DNA of 64,000 nt, taken from NCBI RefSeq assembly GCF_006265175.1, contig NZ_VDCQ01000009.1:62001-126000 (forward strand), written 5' to 3'. Both the position numbers and the translations under genes were made by a program. The DNA comes from Paenibacillus hemerocallicola (GTDB lineage: Bacteria > Bacillota > Bacilli > Paenibacillales > NBRC-103111). The notes below the pieces were generated by a model, which did not search any database, was not told the DNA's origin, and saw only the letters and a program-made list of their open reading frames with translations. This document shows, piece after piece, positions 50,550 to 59,492 of the stretch (position 1 is its first letter; every line of letters begins with the position of its first letter).

Positions 50550-51884
50550 TTACTCCACGGTTGGACCGGCGTCCAGCCGAGCGGCTTCGCTAATCATAAT
50601 GTTCACCCTGACGACGCGCAGCCGTTCCACTTCCGCCACCTCGAACACGTAGCCGCCGTGCTCCACCCGTTTTGCCGTAAGCGGAATGCCTTCCAACTGC
50701 TTGAACAGCCAGCCGCCGATCGAATCGACCTCGTCGTCCTCGATCGTAATGCCGAGCATATCGTTAATATCCTCGAGCAGCGTCCGGCCGTCTACCGACG
50801 TCACGCCGCCGTTCACCTCGATGCTTGCGCGTCCTTCGTCGAACTCGTCCATCATCTCGCCCACGATCTCCTCCAAAATATCCCCGATCGTCACGAGCCC
50901 GGCGGTTCCGCCGTATTCGTCGATGACGACGGCGATTTGCGACCGTTTCTTCTTCATCAGCCGGAGGACGTGGCTCACTTCCATCGATTCCGGCACGGTC
51001 AGAATCGGGCGGATGAACTTCTTCAGCTCCTGCACTTCGTCCGGATCGCACGTGAGCAGGTCGGTAATGTGGACAAAACCGACAATCCGGTCCTTGTCTC
51101 CCTTTGCGACCGGATACCGCGTATGCTTTGAGGCATATACGGTTTTCAGGTTTTCCGCGAACGTCGCGTTCGTAAATAAACAGTCCATATCCGTGCGCGG
51201 CACCATGACCTCGCGGGCCAGCCGCTCGGAAAATTCGAAAATGTTGTCGAACAGCGCCATCTCATCCTTGTCGATATGGCCGCTTTTGGCGCTTTGGTTC
51301 ATCAGAATCCGGATTTCCTCTTCCGTGTGCACCTCATGCTCGGAGGCGGGCTGGACGCCGACCAGACGCAGCAGCCGATTCGCCGCCCCGTTCAGCAGCC
51401 AGATGGCCGGCATGAACAGCTTGTAGAACAGCATGAGCGGAGCGGACAGCCACATGGAGGTGCCCTCCGACTTCTGGATGGCGAGCGACTTCGGAGCGAG
51501 CTCCCCCAGCACGATATGCAGAAACGTAATGATGCAGAAGGCGACGATAAACGATACGGTATGGCTCCAGACCGCATCCGCATACCCGAGCTTGGCAAGG
51601 ATCGGCTCTACGATAAGCCGGGAAATGGCCGGTTCGCCGACCCAACCGAGTCCGAGCGAGGCGAGCGTAATGCCCAGCTGAGTCGCCGATAAATAGGCGT
51701 CCAGCCGGCCCGTTACTTTCAAGGCATATTTCGCTTTGCCGTTCCCTTCGTTCGCCAGCTGCGTCAGTCTGGACTGCCGCACCTTGACGAGCGCGAATTC
51801 GGCCGCCACGAAAAATCCGTTCAAGCATACGAGCACGAGCACGAGCAGCATGTACAGCAACAGTTCGTTCCAGTTATAGTCCAA
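50550..51884 (-). CDS. Hemolysin-C/CNNM-type membrane protein (DUF21, CBS pair, CorC_HlyC)
   Basis: 444 residues starting at a TTG (51884) with CGGAGAG upstream. N-terminal DUF21 membrane domain (~1-195; FFVAAEFALVKVRQSRL), two CBS domains (~215-345; MVPRTDMDCLF, VIDEYGGTAGLVTIGDILEE) and a C-terminal CorC_HlyC domain (~360-440). Homologues take part in Mg2+ or Co2+ efflux and membrane homeostasis, not haemolysis. Neighbours are housekeeping genes. Confidence 0.93.
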   Translation of the reverse strand: MDYNWNELLLYMLLVLVLVCLNGFFVAAEFALVKVRQSRLTQLANEGNGKAKYALKVTGRLDAYLSATQLGITLASLGLGWVGEPAISRLIVEPILAKLGYADAVWSHTVSFIVAFCIITFLHIVLGELAPKSLAIQKSEGTSMWLSAPLMLFYKLFMPAIWLLNGAANRLLRLVGVQPASEHEVHTEEEIRILMNQSAKSGHIDKDEMALFDNIFEFSERLAREVMVPRTDMDCLFTNATFAENLKTVYASKHTRYPVAKGDKDRIVGFVHITDLLTCDPDEVQELKKFIRPILTVPESMEVSHVLRLMKKKRSQIAVVIDEYGGTAGLVTIGDILEEIVGEMMDEFDEGRASIEVNGGVTSVDGRTLLEDINDMLGITIEDDEVDSIGGWLFKQLEGIPLTAKRVEHGGYVFEVAEVERLRVVRVNIMISEAARLDAGPTVE

Positions 51885-52027
51885 TGGCCGCTCTCCGGGC
51901 TCCGGGCTGCCGGAGAATTCCTCCTTTTGCGCATGCAGGATAGGTTCTCATCGCATAATTCAGCTTGTCCAATGCTAGCCGGAGGCCGCGCTTCCTAATG
52001 ATCGGACGTTCGCGAAGTCGCGCCGGT

Positions 52028-53155
52028 TCAAACGACGGCGCTTCGTCTCTTGAAATCGACGTCCCGGTAGTAGGCGTCCGCGACGAGCAAATTCGGACCG
52101 CAGCAAGCCGCAGCGTCGCAGTGGCAATTGACCATCAGGTTGAGCGGGTGCTCCAGCCATCTTTGGAAAATGGCGTCGAACGGGTCGTTCGCCATATTGC
52201 CTAGCGCGGATAAATCCGCGAAATCCGTCACGAAAATATCGCCGCTGAACAAATTGACGTTCAGCCGGTTGCGCCCGTCCGGATCGTTGCGGACGGTCAC
52301 GTTAAGCTCGCGCCTCAACCGCCGGACAAGCTCCAGATCGGCCTGGGCGGAGCTGCAGGCGAAAAAGGGCAGCGTTCCGAACAGCATCCACATATCGGGA
52401 TCTCTGCTGTCCAGCAGGCGATGGATGGAGACGCGTATTTGGTCCAGCGTCAGCTGCGGCAAGCCTGCGGCGAACGCGCTCGGATACATCGGGTGCACCT
52501 CGTGGCGCTTGCAGCCCATCTCGCCGATCAGCCGATGAATATCGGCGATTTTGTCATGCGTCCGGAAATTGAGCATCGATTCGGCGGATACGAACATGCC
52601 GCCCCTGCTAAGCTCCGAGGCGTTCCGGATCATCCGCTCGTACATGCCCGCGGCCGTCTCCCGTCCGACCGGATGGCCGGCGTGGACGAATCCGACCTGA
52701 TGAAAATCGTCGGCGCCGGTGTAATTGAACGAAATGTGCATGACGTCCAAATAGGGCGCCATCATCTCGTACCGGGACAAATCGAGCGTCACGTTCGAAT
52801 TGATCTGCGTCCGCACTCCCCGTTCCCTGGCATATTTGAGCAGAGGAACGATGTAGTCCTTGACCGTTTTAAGCTGATAGGAGGGCTCGCCCCCGGTAAT
52901 GCTTATCGTTTCCAGCGTCTCGACCTCGTCCAGCCGCTTCAGCACGTCGGCAAGCGGAACGCGAGCGCCCTCGGTCATCGTCAGCGCATCCCCGACCGCG
53001 CAATGCTCGCAGCGCATATTGCATAAATTCGTCACGGTAAATTCCACGCTCGTCAAAACGTGACGTCCATACTGCCGCAGCGATCGGATCGGATCCCATG
53101 GATCGTATTCCGGGGACAGCGGCTGCAGAGCCACGAACGGTTCATTAAGTCTCAT
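52028..53155 (-). CDS. yfkAB: Radical SAM/CxCxxxxC protein YfkAB
   Basis: 375 residues. The radical SAM cluster is CNMRCEHC (Cys45, Cys49, Cys52), followed by SITGGEPSYQL, the SAM-binding GGE. Near the C-terminus NCHCDAAACCG gives the CxCxxxxC motif that names the family. The start at 53155 is the likelier of two ATGs (the other at 53194); neither has a strong ribosome site. Function unknown; a second Fe-S cluster or substrate-binding role for the C-terminal Cys is inferred. Confidence 0.9.
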   Translation of the reverse strand: MRLNEPFVALQPLSPEYDPWDPIRSLRQYGRHVLTSVEFTVTNLCNMRCEHCAVGDALTMTEGARVPLADVLKRLDEVETLETISITGGEPSYQLKTVKDYIVPLLKYARERGVRTQINSNVTLDLSRYEMMAPYLDVMHISFNYTGADDFHQVGFVHAGHPVGRETAAGMYERMIRNASELSRGGMFVSAESMLNFRTHDKIADIHRLIGEMGCKRHEVHPMYPSAFAAGLPQLTLDQIRVSIHRLLDSRDPDMWMLFGTLPFFACSSAQADLELVRRLRRELNVTVRNDPDGRNRLNVNLFSGDIFVTDFADLSALGNMANDPFDAIFQRWLEHPLNLMVNCHCDAAACCGPNLLVADAYYRDVDFKRRSAVV

Positions 53156-53218
53156 TTGGTCTTTCCCCACCTGACTGTTCCTTATCTTTCCCATTTTACC
53201 CGAAAGACGTGCAAAAAG

Positions 53219-53263
53219 AAAACCCCGGCCGGCCGCGCAGTCATTCGCGGTCTCGGTCGGGGC
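53219..53263 (-). terminator. Terminator after the HD-GYP gene
   Basis: Minus strand arms CCCCGACCG and GGCCGGGG enclosing a structured loop, then TTTTC. Separates the HD-GYP gene from yfkAB. Confidence 0.65.
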
Positions 53264-53275
53264 GCGTCTTACGTC

Positions 53276-54382
53276 TCAAATCGGCTGCACCACGTTCACG
53301 TCGCCGACGCCGATCACGACCAATGTCAAATGCTTGGACATGTCGATCTCGTACGGATCGTGAAGCGGTTGTCCGTCCGCATCCTCCAAAATCCGTACGA
53401 CCGGCCGTTGCGGAGATTGGCTGTTTACATCGACGACCACACCCGTTTCACCGGAATTGAGCGTGATCGTCGCACCCAGCGGATAGATAGCCACCTTGTC
53501 GCGGAAATGCTCCACCTTGCTTTTCTCATACAACGAATCGACGCCGGTATACAGCACTTCCATCGCCTGATGAGGCAGCATCGCCGCACGGTAAGCCCGG
53601 TTCGAAGTCATCGCGTCGTATGAGTCCACGAGTCCGATCCATTTCGCGAAATCGTGAATCTCCTCGCCGCGAATGCCCCTCGGATATCCGCTGCCGTCCA
53701 TCCGCTCATGATGCTGCAGGGCGCAATGCGCCGACAGCAGGGGGATGTTGGGCTCGTCCTTGAGCAGCCTGTAGCCGAACTCCGCGTGCTGCTTCATCTC
53801 CTCGAATTCCGATTCGAGCAGCTTTCCCGGCTTCTGCAAAATGTCCAGCGGTATTTTCGTCTTGCCGATATCGTGCAGCAGTGCGCCCAGTCCGAGAACG
53901 GCCAAATCGTTCTGCGAATAGCCGTTGGAGAGGCCCAGCATCGTCGCATAGATGCATACGTTGAGCGAATGCTGGTACAAATAATGGTCCGTTACGCTCA
54001 TATCCGTCAGCATGATCATCGCGCTCGGGTTCCGGCTCAAGTCCTCGATAATCATCGTGAGCGCTTCCTTGAACGCCTTGCCCATAAACGGCTGGTTGAC
54101 CGTGCGGCGCGGCGTCGAATCCATCATGATCCGCTTGAAATGCGAGCGGATCGTCCCCATCGCCAGCCGCCTCGTCTCCTCGCGGATCGGATCCCGCACC
54201 ACTACGTCGTCCGTTCGCGGATCTTCGATATACAGATGGGGTATGCCGTATTTGCCCAGACGCTGGATCATTCCTTGAGACAGTTCCACATGATCGGCCA
54301 ACAGCACGAAGCCTTCTTCGTTGAACACCTTTTTCGCCAGCCGCATGCCCGGGCGGCACAGATCCATCGGTACTAATCTCAT
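53276..54382 (-). CDS. HD-GYP domain protein (possible c-di-GMP phosphodiesterase)
   Basis: 368 residues from the ATG at 54382; an earlier ATG at 54406 has no ribosome site. N-terminal segment (~1-110) without a known domain, then HD-GYP at ~120-300: LLHDIGKTKIP, the HHERMDGSGYP signature and DSYDAMTSNRAYR. The GYP motif is intact, which supports c-di-GMP hydrolysis to pGpG or GMP. The C-terminal ~60 residues look like a small beta domain (GATITLNSGETGVVVDVN). No membrane segment, so cytoplasmic. Confidence 0.9.
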   Translation of the reverse strand: MRLVPMDLCRPGMRLAKKVFNEEGFVLLADHVELSQGMIQRLGKYGIPHLYIEDPRTDDVVVRDPIREETRRLAMGTIRSHFKRIMMDSTPRRTVNQPFMGKAFKEALTMIIEDLSRNPSAMIMLTDMSVTDHYLYQHSLNVCIYATMLGLSNGYSQNDLAVLGLGALLHDIGKTKIPLDILQKPGKLLESEFEEMKQHAEFGYRLLKDEPNIPLLSAHCALQHHERMDGSGYPRGIRGEEIHDFAKWIGLVDSYDAMTSNRAYRAAMLPHQAMEVLYTGVDSLYEKSKVEHFRDKVAIYPLGATITLNSGETGVVVDVNSQSPQRPVVRILEDADGQPLHDPYEIDMSKHLTLVVIGVGDVNVVQPI

Positions 54383-54428
54383 TCTCGTCCCACGCTTCTC
54401 CATCATTTTCTAAATTCGTTACTAATAC

Positions 54429-54458
54429 TGTATAGGATATATAGAAAAAGAGCAACAA
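54429..54458 (-). promoter_or_regulatory. Likely SigA promoter of the HD-GYP gene
   Basis: Minus strand: -35 TTGTTG (54458-54453), 18-nt spacer, -10 TATACA (54434-54429), 47 nt ahead of the ATG. Confidence 0.5.
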
Positions 54459-54559
54459 AAAACATCACCGTTCGACAATGTTACACTACGAATAATTTAG
54501 TCCTTTAGACCTACCAAAGCCTACTCAGAGCGTATTGGAGACAGCGTGCCCGTGTCGGC

Positions 54560-55369
54560 TCAGAATCCTACCGTATACATATAAATCAGCACTACCGCGG
54601 CCAATGCAAAACGGTAATAGGAAAAGTAAGTCAGCTTCAGCTTGCCCACAAGCTTGATGAAGGTGACGACGGCTACGAGAGCGACGACAAAGGAGACGAT
54701 AAACCCGACGGCCAAAAAGCCGATATCGTCGGCCGTCATCGAGCCGAAGCTTTTCAGCAGCTCGTATCCGGTAGCGGCGCACATGACCGGAATGGCGATC
54801 AAAAACGTGAAGTCGGCGGCTGCGGCCCGGCTCGCACCGGCCAGCATCCCTGCCGCGATCGTGGAGCCGGAACGGGAGAAGCCGGGCCAGAGCGACAAGC
54901 ATTGGGCGACGCCGACGAACAGTGCCTGGCGGTACGTCAACTCATCCATATCGTTTGCGGTAATACGCGGCTGCTGCTTCTCCCCGATGATCATGAACAC
55001 GCCGCCCGCGACGAGGCCAATAACGACCGTCTCCGGCATGAACAGCAGCTTCACATAGTCGCGCAATACGAAGGCAAGCCCCAAGGCCGGAACGATAGCC
55101 AGCGCAATATGAAGCAGATTGATGCGCCGGGGCTTGGACCGCGCTTCCCGATCCTTCATGCCGAACAGCCTCAGCACGCGTCTCCAGTAAATGATCGCTA
55201 CGGCCAATATCGCGCCGAGCTGGATGACGACCTCGAACGTCTCGGCCTTTTCTCCCGTAAATCCGATCAAATGTCCGACCAAAATCATATGGCCCGTAGA
55301 CGAAACAGGCAAAAATTCCGTCAAGCCTTCCACAATACCGATAATAAAAGCAACCCATAAATCGAACAT
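54560..55369 (-). CDS. uppP: Undecaprenyl-diphosphate phosphatase, copy 2
   Basis: 269 residues with family motifs EGLTEFLPVSSTGHMIL (about 15-31) and PGFSRSGSTIAAG (about 163-175). GGGAGGAACG precedes the ATG. It diverges widely in the middle from copy 1 (48603-49442), so this is an old duplication or separate acquisition, not a recent one. Same reaction: recycling of undecaprenyl phosphate at the outer face of the membrane. Confidence 0.95.
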   Translation of the reverse strand: MFDLWVAFIIGIVEGLTEFLPVSSTGHMILVGHLIGFTGEKAETFEVVIQLGAILAVAIIYWRRVLRLFGMKDREARSKPRRINLLHIALAIVPALGLAFVLRDYVKLLFMPETVVIGLVAGGVFMIIGEKQQPRITANDMDELTYRQALFVGVAQCLSLWPGFSRSGSTIAAGMLAGASRAAAADFTFLIAIPVMCAATGYELLKSFGSMTADDIGFLAVGFIVSFVVALVAVVTFIKLVGKLKLTYFSYYRFALAAVVLIYMYTVGF

Positions 55370-55402
55370 GATCGTTCCTCCCGGCGATAAATGCCAAATA
55401 TG

Positions 55403-56833
55403 TCAAACCGTAAACCAGCGCGTGACCGAGCTGAGCCGGATCTCGTTCTCGTCGCAGAGCTGCTTCTCCAGCACGTCCCGGATAAACTCCGGCAAATAGT
55501 AGTCCACCGTCTCCCCGCGGCCGAGCGATAAGTAGCCGATGCCGAACGTGAACATGTCGATCGTCCCGACCTTGTATACGCGATGCGGCGCAAGCGGCTC
55601 CCCATTCACTTCGATAGAGCGGATTTTGCGGTAGGGCTCCGCATCGGCCGCGTACTCTACCCGAACACCCGATACACAGAGCGTCCCGAGCTCCTTGCCG
55701 CGGAATCCGAAGCCCTTGATCGTTTTGCCGATAAATTCGTCCAGCAGCGCCTCTTCCAGCGCCACCCGGATTTCCTCCCCGCGCAATCGTACGAGGCAAG
55801 GATTGATCGGTGACGGGCATATTTCCAGCAGCCTGTATTTGGTGACCGCTCCGGCCTCCAGGCCTTGCAATACTTGTCCGGCGTTCACGATGCCGATCTC
55901 CGCGTCGGTCCAGCGGCGAAGTCCGGATGCGAGCAAATTGCCGAGCCCGGATTCCGCACCCCAGTTAATTCCGATCGGTCCGGCGAGCGTCGCCACGGCC
56001 TGCTCGAGACGTTTACGGCTCGTCTCCTCCTCGTGCCGGATAAGCGACTCGAGTATGAGAGAAGGCGGGAATCCGTCCGTATCGCGGCATGCTCCGCTAT
56101 GCAGGCGCAGCACTCCCGCATCCATGTCGTACCCGAACTCCAATTCCCCGACGTATCGTCCGTAACAGCCCGCCGCCGCTATATAAGTCCCTTCGTGCAG
56201 AAGCGGCTGCTCCAGCAGATGGTGGGTGTGGCTGCCGATAATGATATCGATGCCGCGGATCCGCTCGGCCATCGCCTTGTCCTGATTAATGCCCAGATGA
56301 GAGACGACGACGAGAACGTGAACCTGGGGGCGAAGCAGCTCCGTCAAGCGTCCCGCCGTTTCGATCGGATCGACTATATTCCAGCCCAACAGCGAATAGA
56401 AATCGGGATAAAAGGCCGTCAGCCCGATCACTCCCACGCGAAGCCCATTCCGGTGAAAAATCCGGAACGGCTCCATCCACTCGGGCGGCTCCCCCGTGTC
56501 GGGATCGAGCAAGTTGCCGCAAACGACCGTGTAGCCTTGCCGCTCCCCGTAAGCGAGGCCGAGCTGAGCCGGCGTCAGCGTCAAGCCTTCGTTATTGCCC
56601 GGCACGACCATGTCATACCCGGTCTCGTTAAGCACGGCGATATTGGCGAGGCCGCCGCTTCCTTCCGTCTCGGGCCGCATCCGGTCCATATGGTCGCCGC
56701 AATCGATGACGATCGGATGGCTGGCCTCATGCTTGCTCCTAAGCTGCCGGAGCGCCTCCGCGATACGGGGCATCCGTTCGAAATGGCTATGTATGTCGTT
56801 CGTATGAAGTAGGACAAGTTTTCGTTCGTCCAT
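55403..56833 (-). CDS. yunD: Metallophosphoesterase/5'-nucleotidase-family protein (YunD-like)
   Basis: 476 residues. N-terminal calcineurin-like domain with metal ligands: HTNDIHSHF (about 10-18), DCGDHMDR, GNNEG (Asn-Asn, His usually GNHEF), VVSHLG and GSHTHHLL. C-terminal 5'-nucleotidase domain from ~300 (NAGQVLQGLEAG, GTIDMFTFG). No signal peptide, unlike exported UshA-type enzymes, so cytoplasmic like YunD. Note GNNEG in place of the common GNHEF, a change at the catalytic His-Asn pair region. GGAG-rich leader before the ATG. Confidence 0.88.
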   Translation of the reverse strand: MDERKLVLLHTNDIHSHFERMPRIAEALRQLRSKHEASHPIVIDCGDHMDRMRPETEGSGGLANIAVLNETGYDMVVPGNNEGLTLTPAQLGLAYGERQGYTVVCGNLLDPDTGEPPEWMEPFRIFHRNGLRVGVIGLTAFYPDFYSLLGWNIVDPIETAGRLTELLRPQVHVLVVVSHLGINQDKAMAERIRGIDIIIGSHTHHLLEQPLLHEGTYIAAAGCYGRYVGELEFGYDMDAGVLRLHSGACRDTDGFPPSLILESLIRHEEETSRKRLEQAVATLAGPIGINWGAESGLGNLLASGLRRWTDAEIGIVNAGQVLQGLEAGAVTKYRLLEICPSPINPCLVRLRGEEIRVALEEALLDEFIGKTIKGFGFRGKELGTLCVSGVRVEYAADAEPYRKIRSIEVNGEPLAPHRVYKVGTIDMFTFGIGYLSLGRGETVDYYLPEFIRDVLEKQLCDENEIRLSSVTRWFTV

Positions 56834-57007
56834 GCTCCGTCATCCGCTCCTTCCGCCATGTTGTTCTAATGAATCATTCGATTTTGCCCCCGGCAGTTCC
56901 TGCAAGGAGCGCGAGTCTCCCTCATTCTATGCTTTTTTTTGCCGGACATGCAAGGAAAGTGGTACACTACTACTGACGATGGAACCGCCCGGGAGGTGAC
57001 CTGCAGC

Positions 57008-57724
57008 ATGCAGCTGACTGTACGCTTATTTGCCGGATTATCGGACAAGCTCGGGGCTTCCGAAACAACCGTGCCGATGCCTTCCGGTAATGAAACCATA
57101 ACCGGCGCGGCACTGAAGGAATGGTTGACGAATTCGCATCCCGAAGCGGCCGCCCTGATCCGATCTTCCTTTATCGCCAAAAATCAGGCATATGCCGCCG
57201 ATGACGAGCCGCTTGCTCCGGCCGACGAAATCGCCCTTATCCCTCCGGTGTCCGGCGGACAAGGGGAAATGCCGGATGCCGCCGTCGCCAGGCACGTCAT
57301 CACGTCGGAACCGCTATCGGTCGAAGAGGTGTGCGCCAAAGTGACTGATGACGAACACGGGGCTGCGATCGCCTTCGTAGGCACGACGCGCCGGACCACA
57401 TACGGCCAGCGCACCGTCCTGCTGGAATACGAAGCCTATGTTCCGATGGCGCTCAGGACGATGGAGCAAATCGCCGATGAAATCGCGGCGCGATGGCCGG
57501 GCACCCGGTGTGCGATCTCCCACCGGATCGGGTCCGTACCCGTCGGGGAGACGAGCGTCGTCATCGCCGTATCGACTCCGCACCGTGCCGACTGCTACGA
57601 GGCAAGCCGCTATGCGATCGAAAGGCTGAAGCAAATCGTCCCGATATGGAAAAAGGAAGTATGGGAGGACGGCTCGGAATGGAAAGGGGCGCAAACCGGT
57701 CCCTGGAATCCGCTTGGCAGCTAG
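57008..57724 (+). CDS. MoaD-MoaE fusion, molybdopterin synthase
   Basis: 238 residues. MoaD part at 1-84 (beta-grasp; LFAGLSDKLGASE, ending IPPVSGG with Gly83-Gly84); MoaE part at ~95-235 (AIAFVGTTRRTT, ISHRIGSVPVGETSVVIAVSTPHR, PIWKKEVWEDG). Separate MoaD needs a free Gly-Gly carboxylate to carry sulfur, so this chain should be cut after Gly84, as reported for MoaX of Mycobacterium tuberculosis, or work in another way. GGGAGGTG precedes the ATG at 57008; a promoter with TACACT -10 lies near 56939-56968. Monocistronic, closed by a terminator. Confidence 0.9.
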   Translation: MQLTVRLFAGLSDKLGASETTVPMPSGNETITGAALKEWLTNSHPEAAALIRSSFIAKNQAYAADDEPLAPADEIALIPPVSGGQGEMPDAAVARHVITSEPLSVEEVCAKVTDDEHGAAIAFVGTTRRTTYGQRTVLLEYEAYVPMALRTMEQIADEIAARWPGTRCAISHRIGSVPVGETSVVIAVSTPHRADCYEASRYAIERLKQIVPIWKKEVWEDGSEWKGAQTGPWNPLGS

Positions 57725-57746
57725 CAAAGCTGTGCCTCCGTATCGC

Positions 57747-57793
57747 AAGGGGCTATCCCCCGGTTCGTTTTCGACCGGAGGATAGCCCCTTTT
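57747..57793. terminator. Bidirectional terminator between moaDE and the NlpC/P60 gene
   Basis: Long arms starting AAGGGGCTATCC (57748) and GGATAGCCCCTT with an extended inner stem (CCGGT/ACCGG). Serves both convergent genes. Confidence 0.9.
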
Positions 57794-57827
57794 CGCTTGC
57801 TCGACTTTCAATTGCCGCCGACAACGC

Positions 57828-58934
57828 TCACGTTCCCACCCGTTTGGCACTAAGGAACGTTTTCTTCCAATACGAATGGTTGATATCGGATATTTGCACG
57901 CCGTTATCCGGCGCCGGCGACGAATGGATCATTTTGTTGTTGCCCATATAAATGCCTACGTGACCGACCGTTTTATTCGTTTTAAACCGGCCCGGCACGT
58001 AGAAAAACATCAAATCCCCCTTGCGCAGCATTTTGCGGCTGACCAAGACGCCTTGACGGGCCTGCGTGCGGGCCAGGCGGGGCAGCGATATGCCTTGCTT
58101 GCCGTATACATATTGGGTAAAGGTCGAGCAGTCGAATCTGCCGGACTCCGCATATGGGGCGGCGCCGAACTTGTATTTGACTCCCTTATATCGTTGGGCG
58201 GTCGATATGAGCTTGTTCATATCGATGTTTTTCAACGCCGGGATCGCGTCTTCATAGCCGAGAGGCACTGCCCATACCGCTTTGTCCGCATACGGCAGCC
58301 CGCTGCCCGCAGCTTCCGCGGCCGTTTTGAACGGATCGTCCGGATCGTCCACGAAGCTTAGCTCGTCCACCTTCCCCTCCGGCTCGGGGGGCTGATGCAT
58401 GACGGCTTTATCCATTCCGTCCGGATTCGCGCGCAGCACGATCTCGCCGCCCCGCACCTCGTAAAAAATTTCATCCGCGAACAAGTCCGGCAGCAGGTCT
58501 ACCGGAATGTACAGCGCGCCGTCCGACACTCGGGGCGTTTCCGCAAGGGTTACCGCGTTTCCTTCCTTCATGGCCTCCCTGCTGCCGCCGGTCAGCTCAT
58601 ATTCCACATCGTTGTCGCCCATCAGCAGCTTGCCGGCGGAAGGATCCCAATCCGTTTGAAATTCGAGCAGCCCGGCGAGCTTCTGAGCGGAAATGTAGGA
58701 TTTTCCGTCCAAGTCGACGAACGGAATCCGGCCATCGTCCGCGTTCAGCATGCCGACGTTCGAGCCCGACAAGGTGCCCGGCGTTCCCGGAGCCGAAGGC
58801 GCCGTCGCCTCGGGTTGCGGGGCGGACTGCCGGGATTTCCCCGTCATGCCCCCATTGATACCGCTGCAAGCGGTCGTTGCGGCAATGACTACGGCCATGA
58901 GCGAAATGGCCCAATATCGCAATTTGATGTTCAT
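57828..58934 (-). CDS. NlpC/P60 family lipoprotein endopeptidase with stalk domain
   Basis: 368 residues from the ATG at 58934 (GGGAGAG upstream). Signal peptide with lipobox-like ATTACSG (Cys about 26), a Pro/Ala/Gly linker, then a copper-amine-oxidase-N-like stalk region (~65-160; RIPFVDLDGKSYISAQKLAGLL broken at RIPFVDLDGK). The NlpC/P60 domain occupies ~230-368: Cys in RFDCSTFTQYVYG, His in VGHVGIYMG, and a polar residue after MIHSS. It should cleave peptidoglycan stem peptides, anchored outside the membrane. Monocistronic. Confidence 0.9.
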   Translation of the reverse strand: MNIKLRYWAISLMAVVIAATTACSGINGGMTGKSRQSAPQPEATAPSAPGTPGTLSGSNVGMLNADDGRIPFVDLDGKSYISAQKLAGLLEFQTDWDPSAGKLLMGDNDVEYELTGGSREAMKEGNAVTLAETPRVSDGALYIPVDLLPDLFADEIFYEVRGGEIVLRANPDGMDKAVMHQPPEPEGKVDELSFVDDPDDPFKTAAEAAGSGLPYADKAVWAVPLGYEDAIPALKNIDMNKLISTAQRYKGVKYKFGAAPYAESGRFDCSTFTQYVYGKQGISLPRLARTQARQGVLVSRKMLRKGDLMFFYVPGRFKTNKTVGHVGIYMGNNKMIHSSPAPDNGVQISDINHSYWKKTFLSAKRVGT

Positions 58935-59140
58935 CTCGTCGCTATCTCTCCCTCGCGTAGGTGTGGATTTACTCCTGAGGATAGCTTGGGGAAGAGCGAA
59001 ACGATTTATGCGAATCGCGGCCGGTCTCGGACAAGCAATAAGTGGTATATGGTTCGCCTGCGACAGCAGAAACCACTGCCGCATCATTCGCATGCAAGCA
59101 GGAGACGGGTCGATAGGCGTGATAACACGTTGCTTGATAT

Positions 59141-59325
59141 ATAGCGGAGCTGGGTTCCGTTATCGTCTCGAATTTCGTTGCACTCCTGAATATAACGACA
59201 CAGGCTTCCGCTATTTCGATCTCTCGGGTGGAATGATGGGGGGATCTGTGGAATAGAGGAATGGTTTTCCGTTATTGTACGGACTGCGCTGCTTTTCGGG
59301 TCCATAACATACGCCGGTTCCGCTA
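59141..59325. repeat. Array of CGGAAC/GTTCCG-type palindromes (degenerate)
   Basis: Units at 59141-59163 (ATAGCGGAGC/GTTCCGTTAT), near 59192-59216, 59254-59278 and 59305-59325. More degenerate than the arrays at 29, 36 and 41 kb. Confidence 0.6.
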
Positions 59326-59423
59326 TTGGACGGATATGCGGTTCTCGCGGGTGCCGGCTAAGGCGGCAACTCTTCACCGAGCATGCGAGGCATGTCCTTC
59401 TTTATGTGAATAATGCTGTGTAG

Positions 59424-59457
59424 AAAAAAAACGTGCCCAAGCGACTCGGGCACGCAA
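59424..59457 (-). terminator. Terminator of the suf operon
   Basis: Minus strand arms CGTGCCC and GGGCACG, 9-nt loop, then eight T. 36 nt after the sufB stop. Confidence 0.9.
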
Positions 59458-59492
59458 GCGTGAAAGTCGCTGTGGACACGTTTGGTTGTTGA

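Larger units (their letters stand above)
58935..59492. other. Intergenic region with repeat array and suf terminator
   Basis: Holds the NlpC/P60 promoter region, a repeat array (59141-59325) and the terminator of the suf operon. No gene. Confidence 0.55.
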
